The translations under genes and the position numbers were made by a program. The notes under the pieces were generated by a model that was not told the DNA's origin, searched no databases, and was given only the letters and a program-made list of their open reading frames with translations. Below are positions 47,202 through 56,351 of a stretch of 64,000 bases of DNA, in pieces. Positions within the stretch are counted from its first letter, which is position 1; each line of letters starts with the position of its first letter. Source of the DNA: Oceanospirillaceae bacterium ASP10-02a (lineage in GTDB: Bacteria > Pseudomonadota > Gammaproteobacteria > Pseudomonadales > Balneatricaceae); NCBI GenBank assembly GCA_905182035.1, contig CAJIZL010000002.1, positions 62,001-126,000 of the forward strand. The letters run 5' to 3'.

Positions 47202-48431
47202 ATGAGTATCACCATGCCGTTGCAGGGTATTAAAGTACTTGATCTCAGTCGTATTTTGGCAGGTCCTTGGGCTGGGCAAATGCTGGCAGACCTAGGGGCC
47301 GATGTTATTAAAGTAGAACGACCAGGGACAGGCGATGATACTCGTTCATGGGGGCCTCCATACATGCCTGCTTCAGTAGGTTTTGAAGACTCTGAGTCCA
47401 GAGAAGCCGCTTATTTCCAAACTGCTAACCGAGGCAAACGCTCGTTATGCGTAGATATGTCTCAACCAAAAGGTCAAGACATTATCAAACAATTGGTTGT
47501 ACAAGCTGATGTATTGATTGAAAACTTTAAAGTGGGTGGCTTAGCCAAGTATGGCTTAGGTTTTGAAACTTTAGGCAAAATCAATCCGCGGTTGGTGTAT
47601 TGCTCAATTACTGGGTTTGGCCAAACGGGGCCTTATAAAGACCGTGCGGGCTATGATTTTATGATTCAAGCCATGGGTGGTTTGATGAGCGTCACGGGCA
47701 GTGAAGGCGGTGAACCAATGAAAGTGGGTGTCGCCGTAGCGGATGTCATGACTGGTTTGTATGCCTCTAACGCCATACAGGCTGCCCTCATTCATCAATT
47801 ACGCACAGGGCAAGGGCAGCATATCGATTTGGCTTTGCTTGATGTTCAAGTGGCTACCTTGGCCAATCAGGCTATGAATTACCTAGCCACAGGTGATAAC
47901 CCTAAACGCCTAGGTAACGCACACCCTAATATCGTCCCTTATCAAGCCTTTGCCACTACCGATGGCCATATCATTTTGGCGGTGGGTAATGATGGTCAAT
48001 TTCAGAGATTTTGCCAAGTGGCTGGAGCAAATGAGCTGTTCAGTAATCCGCAATACACCAGTAATGCACTCAGGGTGGCTAATCGTAATAAATTGGTACC
48101 AGAGGTTTCCCAATTGCTAAAGCAACAGACAACACAATGGTGGTTAACTGCGCTTAATGAAGTTGGGGTGCCCTGTGGGCCTATTTGCACTATCGACCAG
48201 GTTTTTGATAACCCACAAATCCAAGCTCGGGAAATGAAAATAGCGCTGGACCATTTGCAACTAGGTAAGGTAGAAAGCGTAGCTAACCCTATTAAGCTGT
48301 CTGCTACACCTTTGCAGTACAGCCAAGCTCCACCTATGTTGGGTGAGCATACCCTTGCCGTATTGCAAGATTGGCTGGCCATGGAAGAACCTGAGTATAA
48401 TGCCTTATTAAGTGCTCAGGTGATTGCTTAA
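47202..48431 (+). CDS. CaiB/BaiF family CoA-transferase (succinyl-CoA:glutarate type)
   Basis: 409 residues from the ATG at 47202; a second ATG four codons on is possible. Class III CoA-transferase with GIKVLDLSRILAGPWAGQML at the N-terminus and the catalytic aspartate expected near 180 in DLALLDVQVA. Its place directly after gcdH matches the glutarate CoA-transferase (SUGCT-like) pair, which activates glutarate with succinyl-CoA. Other dicarboxylic substrates are possible. Confidence 0.87.
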   Translation: MSITMPLQGIKVLDLSRILAGPWAGQMLADLGADVIKVERPGTGDDTRSWGPPYMPASVGFEDSESREAAYFQTANRGKRSLCVDMSQPKGQDIIKQLVVQADVLIENFKVGGLAKYGLGFETLGKINPRLVYCSITGFGQTGPYKDRAGYDFMIQAMGGLMSVTGSEGGEPMKVGVAVADVMTGLYASNAIQAALIHQLRTGQGQHIDLALLDVQVATLANQAMNYLATGDNPKRLGNAHPNIVPYQAFATTDGHIILAVGNDGQFQRFCQVAGANELFSNPQYTSNALRVANRNKLVPEVSQLLKQQTTQWWLTALNEVGVPCGPICTIDQVFDNPQIQAREMKIALDHLQLGKVESVANPIKLSATPLQYSQAPPMLGEHTLAVLQDWLAMEEPEYNALLSAQVIA

Positions 48432-48446
48432 GCAGTTAGTTAGCCC

Positions 48447-49805
48447 CTAGCTTACACGGTAGCAGGGCTGGTAAACCTTGCTGCCAGGGAGTTTCATACG
48501 GTCCTGGGCCACGAAACTTTGTAATAATACGTCTAACTTATTGAGCATTTTTGCTTCCGCTTTAAGCTGGTAAGGGCCGTGTAAACGTATTTGTTCCAAT
48601 CCAAACGTCTTAACATTACCTGCCACTATGCCGCTCATAGCTTTGCGTAAATTACTTGCCAGTGTTGCAGTGGGTAGGCTAGATTCGAGCTTGAGATTTG
48701 CCATATTAGCGTGAGTGGGAATAAACGGGCGCTGGAAATCCTCTTCGATGTGTAGCTGCCAATTGTAATGATAGGCGTCACCAACTGTTTGCCGGTGTTC
48801 AACCACATCTTCCATTTGGGATTTGATAGCGATAGCCACAGCGCTTGGGTCTTCGATGATAATCTGGTATTTGGCTTGAGCTTTTGGCCCAAGGGTAGCG
48901 CCAATAAAGGCATCGATCTGTTCGAAGTATGCTATTGCACTGGCGGGGCCGGTAAATATTAAAGGCACCGTGAGCTGATCATTGTTGGGGTGTAGTAATA
49001 TGCCTAATAAATACAAAATTTCTTCGGCCGTGCCGACACCACCAGGAAATACGATAAAGGCGTGGCCAAGTCGAACGAAGGCTTCGAGCCGTTTTTCAAT
49101 ATCAGGCATGATGATTAATTCGTTAACCATGGGGTTAGGAGACTCAGCTGCAATAATGCCAGGTTCAGTGATGCCGATATAACGATAATCATGACACCGT
49201 TGTTTAGCATGGGCTATATGAGCGCCTTTCATAGGGCCTTTCATAGCACCAGGCCCACAGCCTGTACAAATGTCATAACCTCTTAACCCTAACTCGTAAC
49301 CCACTTTTTTTGTGTAGTCGTATTCAATAGGATTAATGGAGTGTCCACCCCAGCAAACCACAATGTTAGGTTTTCGCCTGGGTGCTAAGGCCTGAGCATG
49401 GCGCAGTATTTGAAACACCAATGCGGTTAGCTCAGTGCCTGTGCGGGGCTGCTCATTATGCAGTAAGCTGTTGCTCAGGTAGATGATGTCCCGCAACACT
49501 GAATAGAGGTTTTCCTTGATGCCTAGAATGATTTCACCATCCACAAAGGCGCTTATGGGAGCATTATTGAGCTGTAATAATACGCCACGAGTCTGTGGCA
49601 CTACATCGACGTCAAACTGTTCATTACGTTCCAGTAACGCCGCAATATCATCTTCTTCTGTGCCGCAGTTGAGAATGGCAAGGCAACACTGTCTAAAAAG
49701 CTCGTGTAAGCCCGTAGAAGCGGATTTGTGTAACTGATTGATTTCCTCTAGGGTGAGTATATCTAGGCTTCCTTGAGGCGAAATGAGGGCGTCAATAGTG
49801 TGCAT
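48447..49805 (-). CDS. ppnN: nucleotide 5'-monophosphate nucleosidase PpnN
   Basis: 452 residues from the ATG at 49805, with AAGGAA just upstream; the open frame extends 38 codons further but E. coli PpnN starts here. It has the N-terminal PpnN domain, the LOG-like core with CTGCGPGAMKGPMKGA and VFPGGVGTAEE, and the C-terminal RMKLPGSKVYQPCY. The enzyme splits purine and pyrimidine monophosphates to base and ribose 5-phosphate, and in E. coli is modulated by (p)ppGpp. It is divergent from sppA. Confidence 0.94.
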   Translation of the reverse strand: MHTIDALISPQGSLDILTLEEINQLHKSASTGLHELFRQCCLAILNCGTEEDDIAALLERNEQFDVDVVPQTRGVLLQLNNAPISAFVDGEIILGIKENLYSVLRDIIYLSNSLLHNEQPRTGTELTALVFQILRHAQALAPRRKPNIVVCWGGHSINPIEYDYTKKVGYELGLRGYDICTGCGPGAMKGPMKGAHIAHAKQRCHDYRYIGITEPGIIAAESPNPMVNELIIMPDIEKRLEAFVRLGHAFIVFPGGVGTAEEILYLLGILLHPNNDQLTVPLIFTGPASAIAYFEQIDAFIGATLGPKAQAKYQIIIEDPSAVAIAIKSQMEDVVEHRQTVGDAYHYNWQLHIEEDFQRPFIPTHANMANLKLESSLPTATLASNLRKAMSGIVAGNVKTFGLEQIRLHGPYQLKAEAKMLNKLDVLLQSFVAQDRMKLPGSKVYQPCYRVS

Positions 49806-49959
49806 ATAGTTCCTTTGATGTGTACGCGTTTGGGTTGTCTTGTTTTGCGTGCTTAAGTGATTAGCATAACAGAGAAAAATACAAACGTAAGGGCTTTTAA
49901 AACAAACATTTGGGCCCATAAACGGTATATCTCAGAAATACATTCCATAGGTTGGGTCC

Positions 49960-50904
49960 ATGAGTGAAGAGTTAAATAAACCAGAATGGCAAGTGATTGG
50001 CCAATTGGTATCGAGCATTCAGATTGAACAGCGACGGTCTCGGCGCTGGGGTATTTTTTTTAAGAGCCTAACCTTTGTTTTCCTGTTTAGCGTGTTAGCC
50101 ATCATTATGTCTGGAGATGATGTCGAAACCTTGTCAGCATCACAAGATCATGTGGCAGTGGTTGATATATTTGGGCCGATTATGACAGGTGCTGAGGCAA
50201 GTTCGGAGCGTTTGTTGCCCGCCTTAGCTGATGCCTTTGCAGCACCTAATGCCAAAGCCGTGGTGCTTAATATTAATAGTCCAGGTGGCAGTCCTGTACA
50301 AGCGGGTATTTTATTTGATGAATTGCAGCTTCTTAAACAAGCTCACCCAGCAAAGCCCCTGTATGCCGTGATTGGTGATGTCGGCGCCTCTGGTGCATAT
50401 TATATCGCAGCGGTGGCGGATTATATTTATGCCGATAAGGCTAGCACTGTGGGTTCCATAGGGGTTATTGGCAGTGGCTTTGGGTTTGATCAACTGATTG
50501 CAAAGTTAGGCGTTGAGCGTCGTACATACACGGCGGGTGGTAATAAAGACTTTTTGGACCCATTTTTACCAGAAAAGGCTAAACAAAAGGCCATGTTCGA
50601 AGACCTGCTCAATCAAATTCATCTGCAGTTTATTGCCCAAGTAGAACTAGGCAGAGGGGATCGGTTGGTGCCCCATGAAGACTTATATTCTGGTGCTGTT
50701 TGGCATGGGCAACGCGCCCTTGAGTTGGGCTTGATAGACGGTTTAGGTAATTTGCATAGTGTGGCAAGGGATCAGATAGGAGTGGCAGATGTGTTGTGGT
50801 ACTCTCCTGAGAAAACTCCATTAGAAGAAGTAATGGAAGAGTTAGGTGCGCAAACGAAAACCGCCATCAGTTGGGGCTTAAACCAAAGCTTAGTCATACA
50901 CTAA
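49960..50904 (+). CDS. sppA: signal peptide peptidase SppA-type S49 protease (short form)
   Basis: 314 residues. One membrane helix (about 34-50) anchors a periplasmic S49 domain. The nucleophile is Ser144 in GDVGASGAYYIA, and the general-base lysine is Lys196 in TAGGNKDFLDP, 52 residues later as in single-domain SppA proteins. It degrades residual signal peptides or small membrane peptides. The place in front of yceD-rpmF-plsX is the same as in Pseudomonas, except that no maf gene lies in between. Confidence 0.92.
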   Translation: MSEELNKPEWQVIGQLVSSIQIEQRRSRRWGIFFKSLTFVFLFSVLAIIMSGDDVETLSASQDHVAVVDIFGPIMTGAEASSERLLPALADAFAAPNAKAVVLNINSPGGSPVQAGILFDELQLLKQAHPAKPLYAVIGDVGASGAYYIAAVADYIYADKASTVGSIGVIGSGFGFDQLIAKLGVERRTYTAGGNKDFLDPFLPEKAKQKAMFEDLLNQIHLQFIAQVELGRGDRLVPHEDLYSGAVWHGQRALELGLIDGLGNLHSVARDQIGVADVLWYSPEKTPLEEVMEELGAQTKTAISWGLNQSLVIH

Positions 50905-51016
50905 ATTATTGATAAGCGTAATATTTCCATTATTTGGCCAAAAACTGTAGAAAGCTATCAATAAAGTGCATATTTTTGACCTTTAATAGGATTTTTCTTT
51001 GACATAAGGAAGCTAC

Positions 51017-51043
51017 ATGAATATCATATCGCGCCATGTTTGA
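51017..51043 (+). other. possible eight-codon leader overlapping the yceD start
   Basis: ATG at 51017 with a strong AAGGA (51006-51010) six bases upstream encodes MNIISRHV and stops at 51041-51043, five bases beyond the first base of the yceD ATG (51036). YceD itself has no comparable ribosome site, so its translation may depend on ribosomes finishing this leader. Chance is possible for so short a frame. Confidence 0.35.
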
Positions 51044-51545
51044 GATAGAATTGCCTCGTTTTTTAGACCCGCGTAAGTTATGCGATGGTCAGCAAACCAT
51101 TACTGGACACGTTGAATTATCAGCATTAACCGGTTTTTGTAGCTACCTTCAGTCGGACCAAGGCCAGGTGAGTGTGCAGTTGCACTTTTCCCGTGATAAC
51201 GCCCATCGGCCAATTATTAAGGGCAACGCTGCCATAAAAAACGTACAAATTAGTTGTCAGCGTTGTTTAGATGCCATTGGCATTGATATAATAGGTGACA
51301 TGAACGTGGCCATAGTTTTAAACGAAGAGCAGGCTGAAAAACTTCCTACTGAATATGACCCTTGGTTATTGGAAGATAAGAAGCTTGATATGCGTGAACT
51401 TATTGACCACGAAATGATTTTAAATATACCCATTGTGGCCTATCATTCAGATTGTGAAGTTGCAACTGAATACGGCCACAAAGAAACCGTGCAGGAAATG
51501 CCTAATCCTTTCGAGGGATTACAGGCTTTACTGCAAAAAGATTAG
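51036..51545 (+). CDS. yceD: YceD (DUF177) large ribosomal RNA accumulation protein
   Basis: 169 residues, collinear with E. coli YceD from MFEIELPRFLDPRKL. The conserved cysteine pair is in ISCQRCLDAI, with a further one in HSDCEVA, and the C-terminus has MPNPFEGLQALL. The family affects 23S rRNA accumulation, and its gene precedes rpmF in most bacteria. The distance to rpmF is 24 bp. Confidence 0.92.
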   Translation: MFEIELPRFLDPRKLCDGQQTITGHVELSALTGFCSYLQSDQGQVSVQLHFSRDNAHRPIIKGNAAIKNVQISCQRCLDAIGIDIIGDMNVAIVLNEEQAEKLPTEYDPWLLEDKKLDMRELIDHEMILNIPIVAYHSDCEVATEYGHKETVQEMPNPFEGLQALLQKD

Positions 51546-51569
51546 TTTACCAATTAGGAGTTTTTAGTC

Positions 51570-51749
51570 ATGGCTGTACAAAAGAGCAAAGTAACCCGTT
51601 CCAGGCGTGGGCAGCGTCGTTCACATGATGCATTGGAAGTAGCTACTCTATCAGTAGATTCTACTACAGGTGAAACTCACCGTCGTCACCATGTAACTGC
51701 AGATGGCTTTTACAAAGGCCGTCAGATAGTTAACCAAGACGCCGAGTAA
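51570..51749 (+). CDS. rpmF: 50S ribosomal protein L32
   Basis: 59 residues: [20 protein letters not shown] at the N-terminus and [15 protein letters not shown] near the end, the L32 pattern of gammaproteobacteria. There are no zinc-binding cysteines, so it is the zinc-free form. An AGGAG site precedes the ATG. One base separates its stop from the TTG start of plsX, the usual coupling of ribosome and phospholipid genes. Confidence 0.97.
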   Translation: MAVQKSKVTRSRRGQRRSHDALEVATLSVDSTTGETHRRHHVTADGFYKGRQIVNQDAE

Positions 51750-51750
51750 T

Positions 51751-52752
51751 TTGTCGGCGTATTACACCCTAGCACTCGATGCTATGGGTGGGGACTTAGG
51801 TCCCGGCACCAGCCTCGAGGCAGCATTAGCTAGCCTCGAGCGCCATCCCCGCTTAACCCTTTTTTGGGTTGGACCTCAGGTCATACTTGCACCATTACTG
51901 GCTGCCGTTACTGAGAAACAAGCGCCGCTCTTGCAGCGACTACACTTTATTGATGCTCCCCAAGTGGTAGAAAAAACCGATGATTTAATGGTGATTTTGC
52001 GTCAAAAACAAAATTCTTCTATGTACCTTGCCTTAGCCTTAGTGGCAGAAGGTAAAGCTAATGCCTGTATTAGTGGTGGGAGCTCCGCGGCATTAATGGC
52101 GCTCAGTCGTCATCTGATCAAAATGTTACCAGGTTACGAAAGGCCCGCGTTTGCCAGCCACATTCCAACCCGTAAAGGCACGTGCTTAGTGCTGGACATG
52201 GGGGCCAATCTTACTTCAACTGGCCAACAGCTATATCAGTTTGGTCAACTAGGCCAAGCGCTAGAGGCTAGTTTGCAACAAAACCCTAATGTAAGTTTAA
52301 AGTTACTTAATATTGCCACTGAGTCGGGTACTGGGCAAGTTCAAGTGCAAGCAGCGGACTCATTGTTAGAATCAGACCCTAAGCTTAACTACTTGGGGTA
52401 TATAGAACCGCAAGAAGTCTTTGAAGGTCAGGCTAGTGTCGTTGTTTGTGATGGCTATGCTGGCAATATTTTGATTAAATCGGGCGAAGGGGTTAGCAAT
52501 ATGTTGGCTTGTGGCTTTAGGGATAATTTAACCAGCAGTGATTTAACGCCAGCTCAAATAGAAAAAATCATGCAAGCTTGGCAGTTCCAGTTTGATCCAG
52601 ATCGGCTAAATGGCGCGTTTTTATTAGGTTTGCAGGGTCTTGTTGTTAAGTCCCATAGTTATGCTAATGCCACGGCCTTGCGATATGCCATCGAGGCGAC
52701 ACAGAATTATGTTGAAATGCAAGTTGCAGAGCGTCTGCAGGACGACTGTTAA
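51751..52752 (+). CDS. plsX: phosphate acyltransferase PlsX
   Basis: 333 residues starting at TTG (51751), one base after rpmF. LALDAMGGDLGPGTSLEAAL is the family start, with CISGGSSAALMAL and VVCDGYAGNILIKSGEG further on. PlsX converts acyl-ACP to acyl-phosphate, the donor for PlsY in phospholipid synthesis. The rare start codon and the tight junction suggest that translation relies on rpmF. No fabH follows, unlike in E. coli. Confidence 0.94.
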   Translation: MSAYYTLALDAMGGDLGPGTSLEAALASLERHPRLTLFWVGPQVILAPLLAAVTEKQAPLLQRLHFIDAPQVVEKTDDLMVILRQKQNSSMYLALALVAEGKANACISGGSSAALMALSRHLIKMLPGYERPAFASHIPTRKGTCLVLDMGANLTSTGQQLYQFGQLGQALEASLQQNPNVSLKLLNIATESGTGQVQVQAADSLLESDPKLNYLGYIEPQEVFEGQASVVVCDGYAGNILIKSGEGVSNMLACGFRDNLTSSDLTPAQIEKIMQAWQFQFDPDRLNGAFLLGLQGLVVKSHSYANATALRYAIEATQNYVEMQVAERLQDDC

Positions 52753-52794
52753 GTTTACAGATATATGATATCGAATTTAGAAAAAGGTACTGTA

Positions 52795-53727
52795 ATGAGC
52801 ACTAAGATTGCATTTGTATTCCCAGGACAAGGCTCGCAGAGCGTTGGCATGTTAGCCGAGTTAGGTGCTAATCACCCTATTGTGATCGAAACGTTTGCCC
52901 AAGCAAGTGAGGTGTTAGGTTACGACTTATGGCAATTGGTGCAGCATGACGAAGAAGGTCAGCTAAACCAAACGCACATTACCCAGCCTGCGTTGCTTAC
53001 TGCTAGTGTGGCTCTGTGGCGTTTGTGGTTGCAGCAGGGTGGTTTAACACCAAGCATTGTGGCTGGCCATAGTTTAGGGGAGTATTCGGCGTTAGTCTGT
53101 GCTGGGGCGTTAGACTTTGCTGATGCTGTGCGATTAGTGGAGGCCCGTGGTCAATTTATGCAAGCCGCGGTACCGCCAGGAGAAGGCGCTATGGCGGCGA
53201 TCATCGGCATGGATAATGATGTAATTGTCTCAGTCTGTGAAGCTAGTGCCCAAGGGCAAATTGTAGTGCCTGTTAATTACAATTCACCAGGGCAGGTAGT
53301 TATTGCTGGTGCTAAGTCAGCGGTAGAGCGGGCCATGGTTGCCTGTAAAGAAGCAGGTGCAAAACGTGCCTTGCCGTTACCCGTAAGCATACCGTCTCAT
53401 TGTGCGCTAATGTTACCGGCAGCGGATAAGCTACGGACAATGCTTGCAGGTATACAGGTTAGGGTTCCTACAATACCCGTGGTACAGAATGTAGATGCCA
53501 AAGTGGCTGGTTCGGCTGACGCTATCGTCAGCAACCTCGTTGCTCATTTAATTCAGCCAGTATTGTGGAGCCAATGTGTAGAGTGTATTACAACTGATGG
53601 TGCTGACCTTGTGGTAGAATGTGGCCCAGGTAAAGTTTTGAATGGTTTAACGAAACGTATTAAAAAGACGTTACAAACTGCGTCCATTAATGATGCTGCG
53701 TCACTTGCAGCCACACTAGAACAATAA
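52795..53727 (+). CDS. fabD: malonyl-CoA:ACP transacylase
   Basis: 310 residues from the ATG at 52795 (MSTKIAFVFPGQGSQ), with AAAGG upstream; a frame ten codons longer lacks a site. The nucleophile is Ser93 in AGHSLGEYSA, with the catalytic histidine in SIPSHCALML. It loads malonyl groups on ACP for fatty-acid elongation. It lies 42 bp after plsX and 13 bp before fabG. Confidence 0.96.
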   Translation: MSTKIAFVFPGQGSQSVGMLAELGANHPIVIETFAQASEVLGYDLWQLVQHDEEGQLNQTHITQPALLTASVALWRLWLQQGGLTPSIVAGHSLGEYSALVCAGALDFADAVRLVEARGQFMQAAVPPGEGAMAAIIGMDNDVIVSVCEASAQGQIVVPVNYNSPGQVVIAGAKSAVERAMVACKEAGAKRALPLPVSIPSHCALMLPAADKLRTMLAGIQVRVPTIPVVQNVDAKVAGSADAIVSNLVAHLIQPVLWSQCVECITTDGADLVVECGPGKVLNGLTKRIKKTLQTASINDAASLAATLEQ

Positions 53728-53740
53728 GACGGATTAAATT

Positions 53741-54487
53741 ATGTTGGCAATTGACGGCAAGATAGCATTGGTTACAGGCGCAACTCGTGGCATTGGTAAA
53801 GCCATTGCGCTGCAACTCGCTTCCCAAGGCGCAACCGTTATAGGTACTGCTACTTCTGAATTAGGAGCTCAAGCTATTACTACAGCGTTAACTGCAGTCG
53901 GCAATACGGGTACAGGCATGGTGCTTAACGTTTCTGACTCTGATTCAGTGACGTGTATGCTCAAAGCAATTGTTGAAGCTTATGGTGCACCTACCATATT
54001 GGTTAATAACGCAGGTATTACTCGCGATAATCTATTAATGCGTATGAAAAATGATGAATGGGATGACGTAGTTAACACCAATATGAGCTCCATTTTTCGT
54101 ATGTCTAAAGGTTGTTTACGTGGCATGACAAAAGCGCGCTGGGGTCGTGTCATTAACATTAGCTCTGTAGTAGGTTCCATGGGCAACATAGGGCAGGCCA
54201 ACTATGCAGCTGCCAAAGCCGGTGTTGAAGGGTTTAGCCGAGCCATGGCACGCGAAGTAGCGTCACGTAATGTTACAGTTAACTCCATTGCGCCTGGTTT
54301 CATTGCCACGGATATGACAGATGCATTAGGCGAAGAGCAAAAAGACACGTTACGTACACAGATTCCATTACAACGCTTAGGTACACCAGAAGACATTGCT
54401 CAGCTAGTAGGATTTTTGGCTAGTGATGCGGGCGCATATATCACTGGAGAAACAATTCATGTCAATGGTGGTATGTATATGAGCTAA
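53741..54487 (+). CDS. fabG: 3-oxoacyl-ACP reductase
   Basis: 248 residues, SDR family. The NADP-binding loop is TGATRGIGKAIA (13-24), and the catalytic residues are Ser142, Tyr155 and Lys159 (NISSVVG and NYAAAKAG). It reduces 3-oxoacyl-ACP in each elongation cycle. The 207-bp gap before acpP probably contains a separate acpP promoter. Confidence 0.95.
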   Translation: MLAIDGKIALVTGATRGIGKAIALQLASQGATVIGTATSELGAQAITTALTAVGNTGTGMVLNVSDSDSVTCMLKAIVEAYGAPTILVNNAGITRDNLLMRMKNDEWDDVVNTNMSSIFRMSKGCLRGMTKARWGRVINISSVVGSMGNIGQANYAAAKAGVEGFSRAMAREVASRNVTVNSIAPGFIATDMTDALGEEQKDTLRTQIPLQRLGTPEDIAQLVGFLASDAGAYITGETIHVNGGMYMS

Positions 54488-54694
54488 ACCTAAGGGTTTT
54501 GCTTTTAAGGCTATTTTGTGTCGCAAAAATTAGTGTTTTAGGTTGCTTTTTGGGCTGATTTGTAGATAATAGCTCCACTCTATACTGAGTAGAAAATAGA
54601 ACTATGTAGCGGAATTCTCCGGCCACTGTTTTCTAGGACATTCGTTAGCGGATTGCAGATGTTAACGGCGTATAAGAACCAATTAGGAAAAACT

Positions 54695-54925
54695 ATGAGT
54701 ATTGTAGATCGCGTTAAAAAAATTGTTGCTGAACAACTAGGTGTTAAAGCAGACGAAGTGACCAACACCGCTTCTTTCGTTGACGACCTTGGCGCAGATT
54801 CTTTGGACACTGTGGAGCTAGTAATGGCTTTGGAAGAAGAATTTGAAACAGAGATTCCAGATGAAGAAGCTGAGAAGATCACCACCGTTCAAGCTGCAAT
54901 CGACTACGTTAATGCTAATCAATAA
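54695..54925 (+). CDS. acpP: acyl carrier protein
   Basis: 76 residues from the ATG at 54695, with AGGAAA about six bases upstream; upstream in-frame codons are not ACP-like. The phosphopantetheine site is Ser36 in [12 protein letters not shown]. It is very acidic, as usual. It carries all fatty-acid intermediates. A strong hairpin follows, and a long gap precedes, so it can be expressed at a higher level than its neighbours. Confidence 0.98.
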   Translation: MSIVDRVKKIVAEQLGVKADEVTNTASFVDDLGADSLDTVELVMALEEEFETEIPDEEAEKITTVQAAIDYVNANQ

Positions 54926-54958
54926 GCTAGCTTAGTTTTTGCACTTCGAAGTGAAGTC

Positions 54959-54990
54959 AGAAAAGCCGCGCCACTTGGTGCGGCTTTTCT
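54959..54990 (+). terminator. hairpin terminator after acpP
   Basis: Arms AGAAAAGCCGCGCC (54959-54972) and GGTGCGGCTTTTCT (54977-54990) pair over 14 bases with one wobble around an ACTT loop; the run of T lies in the distal arm. A 12-bp palindrome CACTTCGAAGTG (54942-54953) is just upstream. It probably stops most acpP transcripts before fabF. Confidence 0.75.
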
Positions 54991-55091
54991 GCATCTAAAG
55001 CTTTTAAAACATCTGCTTGATGGCAGAAAAGTGCCATAATAGAAGCATCACTTACGTAATTTGCGTGGGTTATCATAGAAAGGAGATTCGA

Positions 55092-56330
55092 ATGAGTCGT
55101 AAACGCGTTGTAGTTACTGGCATGGGTATGTTGAGCCCAGTTGGCAACACCATGAACGACACTTGGAGCAGTCTAATAGCCGCAAAAAGTGGTGTGGCAA
55201 ATATTACTCATTTCGATACTGAAGGTTTTGGTACGCACTTTTCTGCTAGTGTAAAAGATTTTGATCTCAGCAACTACTTGCCACCAAAAGAAGGCAAAAA
55301 GATGGACCTGTTTATTCAATATGGTATGGCTGCAGGAATCCAAGCTATTAAGGATGCTAATCTAGAAGTCACCGACGAAAATGCAGACCGTATTGGTGTT
55401 GCTATTGGCTCTGGAATTGGCGGCTTACCCCTGATTGAAAAATGCCATGACGCTCTCAACAAGAGTGGCCCTCGTCGTATCTCTCCGTTTTTTGTGCCCG
55501 GCAGCATCATTAATATGATTTCTGGTAATTTGTCGATCATGTATGGCTTACGCGGCCCTAATATCGCTATTACCACAGCCTGCACTACGGGAACCCACAA
55601 CATTGGTGCGTCTGCACGTATGATTGCTTATGGTGATGCCGACGTTATGGTGTGTGGGGGTGCTGAAATGGCCACTACGCCGTTAGGTTTAGGTGGTTTT
55701 GGTGCAGCTCGTGCACTATCAACTCGCAATGATGATCCCTTAGCTGCAAGTCGCCCCTGGGATGTAGGCCGTGACGGTTTTGTATTAGGTGATGGTGCAG
55801 GTGTAATGGTGCTAGAAGAGTATGAATCAGCTAAAGCTCGTGGCGCCAGAATTTACGCTGAGCTTACGGGCTTTGGTATGAGTGGTGATGCATACCATAT
55901 GACGTCGCCACCAGAAGATGGACGTGGTGCTGCAGCATCGATGCGCAACGCCATGAAAGATGCCGGTTTGAATGGTGATGATATTCATTACATCAATGCT
56001 CACGGTACGTCTACACCAGCTGGAGACATTGCCGAATCTAATGCCGCTAAATTGGTGTTAGGTACAGCTGCAGAAAATGTCCGGATGAGTTCAACCAAGT
56101 CTATGATTGGACACTTGCTTGGTGCAGCTGGCGCTGTAGAAGCCATCTTCTCGGTTTTGGCTATCCGCGACCAAGTAGCACCACCTACTATTAATTTAGA
56201 TAACCCTTCACCAGGATGTGACCTTAACTACGTGGCGCACCAGCCACAAGAAGCGCGTATAGACTCAGCGATGTCCAATTCATTTGGCTTTGGTGGCACT
56301 AACGGCACTTTGATTTTCTCCCGTATTTAA
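55092..56330 (+). CDS. fabF: 3-oxoacyl-ACP synthase II
   Basis: 412 residues from the ATG at 55092, with AAAGGAG six bases upstream. The catalytic triad is Cys164 ([12 protein letters not shown]), His304 ([11 protein letters not shown]) and His341 ([11 protein letters not shown]). It condenses malonyl-ACP with acyl-ACP and sets membrane unsaturation with temperature in many bacteria. It follows acpP across a hairpin and leads into pabC. Confidence 0.97.
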   Translation: MSRKRVVVTGMGMLSPVGNTMNDTWSSLIAAKSGVANITHFDTEGFGTHFSASVKDFDLSNYLPPKEGKKMDLFIQYGMAAGIQAIKDANLEVTDENADRIGVAIGSGIGGLPLIEKCHDALNKSGPRRISPFFVPGSIINMISGNLSIMYGLRGPNIAITTACTTGTHNIGASARMIAYGDADVMVCGGAEMATTPLGLGGFGAARALSTRNDDPLAASRPWDVGRDGFVLGDGAGVMVLEEYESAKARGARIYAELTGFGMSGDAYHMTSPPEDGRGAAASMRNAMKDAGLNGDDIHYINAHGTSTPAGDIAESNAAKLVLGTAAENVRMSSTKSMIGHLLGAAGAVEAIFSVLAIRDQVAPPTINLDNPSPGCDLNYVAHQPQEARIDSAMSNSFGFGGTNGTLIFSRI

Positions 56331-56351
56331 CCTACAAGTTAGGCTGGCGCT

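Noticed and set aside
48447-49919. PpnN start at 49919
   Set aside because: The first 38 codons are unlike PpnN, and the ATG at 49805 has AAGGAA and aligns with the E. coli start.
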